This document shows, piece by piece, positions 58,179 through 64,000 of a stretch of 64,000 bases of DNA. Source of the DNA: Actinomycetospora lutea (GTDB lineage Bacteria; Actinomycetota; Actinomycetes; Mycobacteriales; Pseudonocardiaceae). The notes beneath the pieces were generated by a model. The model saw only the letters and a program-made list of their open reading frames with translations. It was not told the DNA's origin and ran no database searches. Made by a program: the position numbers and the translations under genes. The stretch is from the NCBI RefSeq assembly GCF_028737205.1, contig NZ_JAQZAL010000014.1:62001-126000 (forward strand). Reading direction: 5' to 3'. Positions within the stretch are counted from its first letter, which is position 1; each line of letters begins with the position of its first letter.

Positions 58179-59750
58179 TCAGCGTCCTCCTGTCACGGCG
58201 CCGACGGGGGCGAAGTGCTTCCGCAGGGCCGGCCGGTCGATCTTCCCGTTGACGTTGTGGGGCAGGTCGTCCATCTCGGCCCAGCGCGCCGGGACCATGT
58301 ACTTCGGGACGAGCTCACCGATCCGCCGGCGCACGTCGGCGGCGGGCAGCACGTGTCCCTCGGCCACCGAGTACGCGCAGCAGATCGTGGTGCCCTCGAA
58401 CCCGCCGGTCTCGACGCCGACGACGGCGAGCTCGCGGATCCCCGACACCGTTGCCAGCGCCGCCTCGATCTCCCCGAGCTCGATGCGGTACCCGCGGCTC
58501 TTGATCTGCGAGTCGGCGCGGCCCAGGAAGTGGACGACGCCCTCGCCGTCGACCCGGGCGAGGTCGCCGGTGCGGTAGAGCCGCTCGCCGGAGGGGTCCG
58601 GGCGGAACGCGGCCGTCGTCTTCTCCGGGGCGCGCCAGTAGCCCGGCGACAGCCCGGCCCCGCCGATCCAGAGATCGCCGACCTCACCCGCGGGGAGCGG
58701 CGCCATCGCCTCGTCGAGGACCCGGAGCTCCTCGCCGTCGCACGCCCGCCCGATCGGCACCGGCACCGTCTCGTCGGCGGGGACCTCGGGCACGTCGTAG
58801 AAGCTCGACGCGATCGTCGCCTCGGTCGGCCCGTAGAGGTTGGTGAAACGGACGTGCGGCAGCTTGCGCATCCAGTGCGCGAGCACCGGCGTCGGCAGCA
58901 CCTCGCCGCACCACAGGAGGCGCTCGAGCGCGGGGAAATCGTCCTGGGCGACGGCGTCGAAGCGCGCCAGGTAGGTCAGCACGCTGGGCACCGAGAACCA
59001 CTGCGTCAGCGCTCGGTCACGGATGAACGACGCCGTGGCGCGCGGGTCGACCCCGAGCGTCGCCGGGACCAGGTGCAGCTCCGCACCGGCCGCCAGCGTC
59101 GCGTAGATGTCGAAGGTCGACAGGTCGAAGTGCAGCGGCGGGTGCCCGGAGATCCGGTCGCCGGGCCGCGTGCCGAAGTGCTTCAGCGCCCAGTCGACGA
59201 AGGCGATCACCGTGTCGTGGGTGATCATCACGCCCTTGGGCACGCCGGTGGAGCCCGACGTGAAGAGCAGGTGCGCCAGGTCGACCGGCGCGACGCCGGG
59301 GGTGCCGGCCGAGGCGCCGAGCAGGTCGGCGCGCGTGAACGCGACGTCGTCCTGGGCGTCGAGCGCGCCGATCGTCGGGTACGGTCCGGGCAGCTCGGCG
59401 AGCACCTCGTCGAGCAGCGGGCGCGAGGCGGCGTCGACGAGCACGACCTCGGGCTCGGCGGCGCCGACGATGCGCGCCACCCGCGACGCCGGGCCGGCCG
59501 GGTCGATCGGCACGTACGCGCCGCCGGCCCGGAGCGTCCCGATCAGCGCCGCGATCGTCCACGGCGACTTCTCGGCGAGCACGCCGACCCGCGCGCCGGG
59601 GGTCAGGCCCCGGTCGAGCAGCACGTGGGCGATGCGGTTGACCGCGCCGTCGAGCTCCGCGTAGCTCATCACCTCGTCGGTTCCGACGATCGCGGTGCGA
59701 TCGGCGTGGCGGTCGACCGCGGCGGCGAGGAGATCCTGCAGGTGCCTCAT
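58179..59750 (-). CDS. Stand-alone adenylation enzyme (amino-acid activating ANL ligase)
   Basis: The 523-residue protein shows NRPS-type adenylation core motifs: LLFTSGSTGVPKGVM (A3, about residues 160-174), NLYGPTEATI (A5), LYRTGDLARV (A7), SQIKSRGYRIELGEIEAAL (A8) and NVNGKIDRPAL with the catalytic Lys (A10, near residue 500). It resembles DltA-like free-standing adenylation proteins that load a separate carrier. Substrate residues cannot be assigned by eye with confidence. The ATG overlaps the monooxygenase stop, and the carrier gene follows after 2 bases. Confidence 0.9.
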   Translation of the reverse strand: MRHLQDLLAAAVDRHADRTAIVGTDEVMSYAELDGAVNRIAHVLLDRGLTPGARVGVLAEKSPWTIAALIGTLRAGGAYVPIDPAGPASRVARIVGAAEPEVVLVDAASRPLLDEVLAELPGPYPTIGALDAQDDVAFTRADLLGASAGTPGVAPVDLAHLLFTSGSTGVPKGVMITHDTVIAFVDWALKHFGTRPGDRISGHPPLHFDLSTFDIYATLAAGAELHLVPATLGVDPRATASFIRDRALTQWFSVPSVLTYLARFDAVAQDDFPALERLLWCGEVLPTPVLAHWMRKLPHVRFTNLYGPTEATIASSFYDVPEVPADETVPVPIGRACDGEELRVLDEAMAPLPAGEVGDLWIGGAGLSPGYWRAPEKTTAAFRPDPSGERLYRTGDLARVDGEGVVHFLGRADSQIKSRGYRIELGEIEAALATVSGIRELAVVGVETGGFEGTTICCAYSVAEGHVLPAADVRRRIGELVPKYMVPARWAEMDDLPHNVNGKIDRPALRKHFAPVGAVTGGR

Positions 59751-60760
59751 GCGCCGACCGCCGCGGTGGCCCGGGTGAACACCTCGCCGGCGTGGCCGAG
59801 CTCCTCGGCGTCCGGCGGGATGTCGAGCACGAACACCTCGACACCGCGCTCGAGGTAGCGCGCGACCTCGGCGGCGACGCGGTCGTGCGACCCGACCAGG
59901 TAGGGGCAGAACGACTGGTAGTTCTCGAACGGTCCGAGCCAGTAGGGCTCGGGCTCGGCGCCCAGCTCGGCCGACGGCGTGGGGGCCTTGGTCCGGCGCG
60001 CCAGCTGGTGGTGCCAGTGCGAGTCCGTCACGCGCATGGCCATCGCGTGCGCGACCTGCCCGGTGCGGTCGGCGGGGAAGCGCTCGTGCGCCACCCGCCA
60101 GGCCTCGTCGGCGTCGTCGCGGGCGATGATCCCCATCCGCACGCCGCCGCCGCTCGGGGCGTCGGCGGGGTCGGTCTCGGCCAGCGGCTCCGGGTAGCGG
60201 ATCGGGGTGGCCCCGATCTCGGCGGCCGCGGCCCGCCCGGCGGGCGACGACCCGGAGATCAGCACCTCGGGCATCAGCTCCGGCGGGCACGCCGGGGCCA
60301 GCTTGAGGTTCTGCACCTGGTGCCACCGGCCCTCGCGGGTCACGGTCTCCCCGCGGAGCAGGCTGGTGAGGATCTGCGTGTACTCGACGGTGCGCGTGTA
60401 GCGGTCGTCGTGCTCGGTGTCGTCACCGAGCGCCACGAGGTCGTTCTTGAACCCGCCCGCGAGCATGTTCAGGTGCACCGACCGGCCGTGCAGACAGGCC
60501 AGCGAGGACACCATCGACGCCGCGGTGTACGGGTGCATGTACACCGGCTGGACGGCCACGAGCGGGGCGAGCCGCTCGGTCGCCGCGATCGCCGTCTGCG
60601 ACACCAGCCACGGGTCGGCGATGCTGTTGTCGGTGTAGACGAGCATGCCCGCGCAGCCCGCCTCCTCGCTCCAGCGCGCCGTCGCCGCCACGGCCGCGAG
60701 GTACTCGCCGGGGGCGACGTCCTTGGACTGGGGGCAGGTCGAGTAGACCGTGAGGCTCAT
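59747..60760 (-). CDS. Luciferase-like (LLM class) flavin-dependent monooxygenase
   Basis: The 337-residue protein belongs to the bacterial luciferase/SsuD superfamily: SLTVYSTCPQSKDVAPGEYL, EEAGCAGMLVYTDN, LAPLVAVQPVYMHPYTAASM, HLNMLAGGFKNDLVALGDD and DRYTRTVEYTQILTSLLRGE are typical flavin-barrel segments. Such enzymes use reduced FMN from a partner reductase to oxidise a substrate; in assembly-line clusters they often act on carrier-bound amino acids. Its ATG overlaps the carbamoyltransferase stop and its stop overlaps the adenylation start, so it is central to the operon. Confidence 0.88.
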   Translation of the reverse strand: MSLTVYSTCPQSKDVAPGEYLAAVAATARWSEEAGCAGMLVYTDNSIADPWLVSQTAIAATERLAPLVAVQPVYMHPYTAASMVSSLACLHGRSVHLNMLAGGFKNDLVALGDDTEHDDRYTRTVEYTQILTSLLRGETVTREGRWHQVQNLKLAPACPPELMPEVLISGSSPAGRAAAAEIGATPIRYPEPLAETDPADAPSGGGVRMGIIARDDADEAWRVAHERFPADRTGQVAHAMAMRVTDSHWHHQLARRTKAPTPSAELGAEPEPYWLGPFENYQSFCPYLVGSHDRVAAEVARYLERGVEVFVLDIPPDAEELGHAGEVFTRATAAVGA

Positions 60761-62508
60761 GCCTTGGTGCCTTCCACCACGAAGCCCTCGATGTAGAGCC
60801 GATCGAGCGCGATGCCGGCGAAGGTGTCGATCGCCGTCACCGGGTCCATGATCAGCGGCTGGCCCTTGACGTTGAACGAGGTGTTGACGGTGACGCCGGC
60901 ACCGGTGCGGTCGCGCACCTTGCCGAGCAGGCGGTGGAAGCCCGGTGCGAGGTCGGGCCGCACGGTCTGGATGCGGGCCGAGTCGTCGGCGTGCACGATC
61001 CCGTCCACGGTGCGGCGCGCCTCGGGCCGCACGTGGGCTGTGCAGAGCATGTAGCGGTCCGGCTCGAAGCCGTGCGTGACGAACAGCCGGTCGACGTCCT
61101 CGTCGAGCACCGCCGGGGCGAAAGGCCGGAACGCCTCGCGGAACTTCACCGCGCCGTTGATCCGGTCCTTGATCCGGTTGCCGTCCGGCCGGGCCAGGAT
61201 CGAGCGGTTGCCCAGCGCGCGCGGTCCGAACTCCATGCGCCCGGAGAACCACGCGATGATCCGGTCGTCGGCGATGTCGTCGGCGGCGGCCGCGAAGTAC
61301 TCGTCGGTGGCGCCGACGTGGCGCCAGGTGAGGTCAGGGCGTGCCTCGAGGGCCGCCTGCACCTGGTCCTCGGTGTACTGCGGGCCGAGGTACGGGTCGA
61401 ACGGGCCGGTGGCCGTCACCGGGTCGCCCTCGGCGCGGGCAGCGGACCAGGCCGCGCCGAGCGCCGTGCCGTCGTCGCCGGAGGCGGGCTGGACGAACAT
61501 GCCCTCCAGGCCCGGCAGGTCGGCGATCGACTGGTTGGACTTGCAGTTGAGGAACGTGCCGCCGGCCAGGCAGAGGTGGCGCTCGCCCGTGCGCTCGAGC
61601 CAGTGCCCGACGAGCTCGACCAGCACCGTCGTGAGGCGCTCCTGCAGCGACGCGGCGAAGTCGGCCTCGTCGCGCTGGATGGACCCGTCGGGCTCCGACG
61701 GGGTGAAGGCGGCCTCGGCGAGGAAGGCGCGGGCGTGGGGGTAGCCCTGCTCGGGCTCCGCGAGGGCGCCCGCCGGCCAGTCGATGACCACCGCGCCGCG
61801 GTCGGCGTCGAAGCGGGCGAGCTTCTCGAACACCGGGCGGAAGCGCTCCGGGTCGCCGTAGGGCGCGAGACCCATGACCTTGTACTCGTCGGAGTTGAAC
61901 TGGAAGCCCAGGAACCGCGTCGCGATCGAGTACAGGATGCCCAGCGACGTCGCGATGGGCTGCGTGTGGAGCACCTCGAGTTCCCCGCCGGTGGCGCGGT
62001 AGACCGACAGCGACTCGGTCTCGCCCATGCCGTCGCTGACCACGACCAGCGCCGAGTCGAAGCCGCTGGGTGCCAGGGCGGACTCCGCGTGCGCGACGTG
62101 GTGGCGCACCGGACGGAAGCGCTCGGCGACACGGGTCCAGCCTGCGGCGGTGAGTCCGTCGACGACGGTCGCGCTCGCGTAGACCTCGTCGAACGGTGCT
62201 CCGGTGATCTCGAAGGCGCGGCGGTGACGGTCGTAGTCGAAGCCGTGGGCGATGACGTCGACGTCGTCGGCGGAGACCCCCGCCTCGCGCAGGACGTAGT
62301 CGATGGCGTGCACCGGCAGCGCGCCGGTGCCCTTGTCGCCGGTGAACCGCTCCTCGCTCGCCGCCGCGACGAGTCGGCCGTCGACGACGACGGCCGCCGC
62401 GCTGTCCAGCCCTTGGCAGATGCGCTCGTCGAGCTTCGAGATGCCGGGGTGCGAGCGACGGAGGTGGTCCTGGGAGTGCGGAAGGCCGGACAGGCCGAGG
62501 ACGATCAC
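60757..62508 (-). CDS. NodU/CmcH-family carbamoyltransferase
   Basis: The 583-residue enzyme has both domains of the TobZ/NodU family: an N-terminal Kae1-like domain (VIVLGLSGLPHSQD, DSAAAVVVDGRLVAAASEERFTG in two parts, HHVAHAESA metal/active-site histidines near residue 133, VSDGMGE) and a C-terminal YrdC-like domain (WFSGRMEFGPRALGNRSI near residue 420, FRPFAPAVLDED). It makes carbamoyl-AMP from carbamoyl phosphate and ATP and transfers the carbamoyl group to a hydroxyl or amine of a natural product. It heads the five-gene operon. GTG 62508 is chosen to start at the first beta-strand. Confidence 0.92.
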   Translation of the reverse strand: MIVLGLSGLPHSQDHLRRSHPGISKLDERICQGLDSAAAVVVDGRLVAAASEERFTGDKGTGALPVHAIDYVLREAGVSADDVDVIAHGFDYDRHRRAFEITGAPFDEVYASATVVDGLTAAGWTRVAERFRPVRHHVAHAESALAPSGFDSALVVVSDGMGETESLSVYRATGGELEVLHTQPIATSLGILYSIATRFLGFQFNSDEYKVMGLAPYGDPERFRPVFEKLARFDADRGAVVIDWPAGALAEPEQGYPHARAFLAEAAFTPSEPDGSIQRDEADFAASLQERLTTVLVELVGHWLERTGERHLCLAGGTFLNCKSNQSIADLPGLEGMFVQPASGDDGTALGAAWSAARAEGDPVTATGPFDPYLGPQYTEDQVQAALEARPDLTWRHVGATDEYFAAAADDIADDRIIAWFSGRMEFGPRALGNRSILARPDGNRIKDRINGAVKFREAFRPFAPAVLDEDVDRLFVTHGFEPDRYMLCTAHVRPEARRTVDGIVHADDSARIQTVRPDLAPGFHRLLGKVRDRTGAGVTVNTSFNVKGQPLIMDPVTAIDTFAGIALDRLYIEGFVVEGTKA

Positions 62509-62710
62509 GGTGGTGCTTCCCCCCGAGGGTCGGCGGCGCAGATCGACTGCGCCGACGGTGCACTGCGTCGGTGTCGGGTCTCGTCCACTATGGCGGGCGC
62601 AACTCCGGGGCTGCACAGCGGGGTCGCGACAGGGAAGATGATCGGTTCTTCCTGGAACGGCCCAGGTCGCAGGGGGTTGTCAGCTGTCGCCGATGGGCAC
62701 ATTGCGATCG

Positions 62711-64000
62711 ATGTCTCGTCGCGACGATCTCTCCGCCACCCTGCGTTCCCTCGAAGGAGCGAGCTACGGGCGCTACAAGTCGCTGTCGGGCCGCTGGGAC
62801 GTCGGGGGCGTGGGCCTCGAGGTGCTGCGCGTCCAGGCCGACCCGTTCGCGCCGCCGAGCCGGGTGCGGCTGACGGTCACGGACGCGGGCCTGCCCGCCG
62901 ACCTGTACGCCACCGCCGACCGGCGCCGCGCCCTCGCCGCGTTCCTGCTGCGCGGGCTGCGCCGGGCGCTGCGCGGCACGCCGGTGCACGTCGACGCGGG
63001 CGGGCCCGAGGTGCTCGACCGCACGGCCGGCACGGTGGGCGAGGACGGCGTCGTGGTGGTCGAGGTCGGCGTCCCGTTCCCGGGGCCCAAGCGCCGCATC
63101 CTCGGGCGCGAGGCCGCCACGCTGCTGGGGGACACGCTGCCGGCCGCGGCCCGCGAGGCGATCGCCGGGGCCGACCACGACGCGGCGCGGGCGTTCGTCG
63201 AGACCGTCGAGGACGCCGTGGCGCTGCGGGCGGCGCTGGCCGGGCGCGGGCTGGTCGCGTTCGTCGCCGACGGGGCCGTGCTGCCGCGGCGCAGCGGGGT
63301 CGACGACCGGCCGCTCGACGGCGCGACCCCGTTCGGGGGCCCGGCGGAGCTGCGGGTGACGCTCACCGCGCCCAACGCCGGGGAGGTGAGCGGCCTCGGG
63401 GTGCCCGAGGGCGTCACGCTCATCGTCGGCGGTGGCTACCACGGCAAGTCGACGCTGCTGCGCGCGCTGGAGGCCGGCGTGTACGACCACGTGCCCGGCG
63501 ACGGGCGCGAGCAGGTGGTCACCCGGCCCGACGCCGTCAAGCTGCGCGCCGAGGACGGGCGGGCGGTGATCCACGACGACGTGTCGGCGTTCGTCGCGCA
63601 CCTGCCCTCCGGCGAGCCGACCGACGACTTCTCGACCACCAACGCGTCGGGGTCCACGAGCCAGGCCGCGTCGACGGTCGAGGCGGTGGAGGCGGGCGCG
63701 GACGTGCTGCTCATCGACGAGGACACCTCGGCGACCAACATGATGATCCGCGACGCCCGGATGCAGCAGCTGATCGCGACCGAGCCGCTGGTGCCGTTCG
63801 TCGAGCGGGTGCGCCCGCTGCACGCCGAGCACGGGGTGTCGACGGTGCTGGTGATGGGCGGGTCGGGCGACTATCTCGGCGTCGCCGACACCGTGATCAT
63901 GATGGACGCGTACCGCGCGTCGGACGTCACGGCGCGCGCCCACGAGATCGCCGCCGCCGGGCCGCCGCGGACCGTCGAGCACACCGGCTTCCCGGCGGTC
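62711..64000 (+). CDS. ABC-class ATPase (COG3044-type), 3' end outside window
   Basis: The first 430 residues of a predicted ATPase of the ABC class are present; the frame is still open at the window edge. It starts MSRRDDLSATLRSLEGASYG, has a family-specific N-terminal region, a Walker A motif GGGYHGKST at about residues 240-248, the STTNASGSTSQAAST signature region and a Walker B ADVLLIDEDTSATNMM near residue 331. Such proteins are single-chain, soluble, without membrane helices, and of unknown cellular role; a nucleic-acid or isoprenoid-related task has been proposed. It is divergent from the carbamoyltransferase operon, with about 200 bases between. Confidence 0.85.
   Translation, partial: MSRRDDLSATLRSLEGASYGRYKSLSGRWDVGGVGLEVLRVQADPFAPPSRVRLTVTDAGLPADLYATADRRRALAAFLLRGLRRALRGTPVHVDAGGPEVLDRTAGTVGEDGVVVVEVGVPFPGPKRRILGREAATLLGDTLPAAAREAIAGADHDAARAFVETVEDAVALRAALAGRGLVAFVADGAVLPRRSGVDDRPLDGATPFGGPAELRVTLTAPNAGEVSGLGVPEGVTLIVGGGYHGKSTLLRALEAGVYDHVPGDGREQVVTRPDAVKLRAEDGRAVIHDDVSAFVAHLPSGEPTDDFSTTNASGSTSQAASTVEAVEAGADVLLIDEDTSATNMMIRDARMQQLIATEPLVPFVERVRPLHAEHGVSTVLVMGGSGDYLGVADTVIMMDAYRASDVTARAHEIAAAGPPRTVEHTGFPAV

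Overview
The window is very GC-rich, densely coded bacterial DNA with many GTG starts and 4-base ATGA/GTGA gene overlaps. It carries mycothiol-type redox control (SigR with a zinc anti-sigma factor), WhiB1, a fused Kgd 2-oxoglutarate enzyme, WS/DGAT acyltransferase, the 24-residue ribosomal protein bL37, an Lsr2-type DNA-binding domain, nickel superoxide dismutase and DUF222/HNH genes. Together these point to an actinobacterium, most likely of the Pseudonocardiales; the species cannot be named from sequence alone. No tRNA, rRNA, CRISPR array or classical insertion sequence was seen.

Layout. 48-3618: lipid acyltransferase, patatin, DUF6912 protein and a membrane protein. 3657-5319: a LexA-box-controlled DUF222/HNH gene that has lost its nuclease domain. 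5345-8037: NERD-domain protein, photolyase-like protein and a P-loop kinase. 8098-22323: a conserved actinobacterial core block (rsgA, aroA, SRAP, sigR-rsrA, bL37, pdtaS, whiB1, lipid kinase, membrane protein, histidine phosphatase) whose order resembles the Mycobacterium tuberculosis Rv3214-Rv3228 region as I remember it, with a TetR/alcohol dehydrogenase pair, a WYL regulator and a truncated epoxide hydrolase within it. 22418-24762: divergent sodN/sodX and malic enzyme. 25287-27977: c-di-GMP signalling protein. 28115-31504: four-gene osmoprotectant ABC importer. 31550-41060: CobW GTPase, DUF6104 protein, kgd and a giant fused ABC exporter. 41298-48222: cysteine dioxygenase/rhodanese pair, a broken M20 peptidase, acyl-CoA ligase, DUF5709 and septum-formation-like proteins, MFS symporter and a kinase-like protein without a P-loop. 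48319-57617: Baeyer-Villiger-type monooxygenase, ERCC4-Lsr2 nuclease, FAD-linked oxidase, reductase-like protein, siderophore-interacting protein, a MarR/hydrolase pair, two membrane proteins and an Lrp/alanine dehydrogenase pair. 57662-62508: a five-gene, translationally coupled operon (carbamoyltransferase, luciferase-like monooxygenase, adenylation enzyme, carrier protein, 85-residue unknown) that looks like a compact natural-product pathway. 62711-64000: an ABC-class ATPase running off the window.

The most unusual signal is not a gene. Two families of short dispersed repeats (A, four copies; B, three copies) sit mostly inside genes and are read in different frames and on both strands as small protein inserts. 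A third family of hairpins (C) sits between convergent genes and supplies their stop codons. Several genes carry clean deletion scars: an internal loss in the HNH gene and the M20 gene, a 5' loss at the epoxide hydrolase/WYL junction, and a flavin-reductase N-terminal stub.

Regulatory sites visible by eye include a perfect SOS box, a GGAAT-N18-GTT SigR promoter in front of sigR, a duplicated TetR operator and nested MarR palindromes. Assignments rest on reading motifs and remembered families; no search or computation was run.
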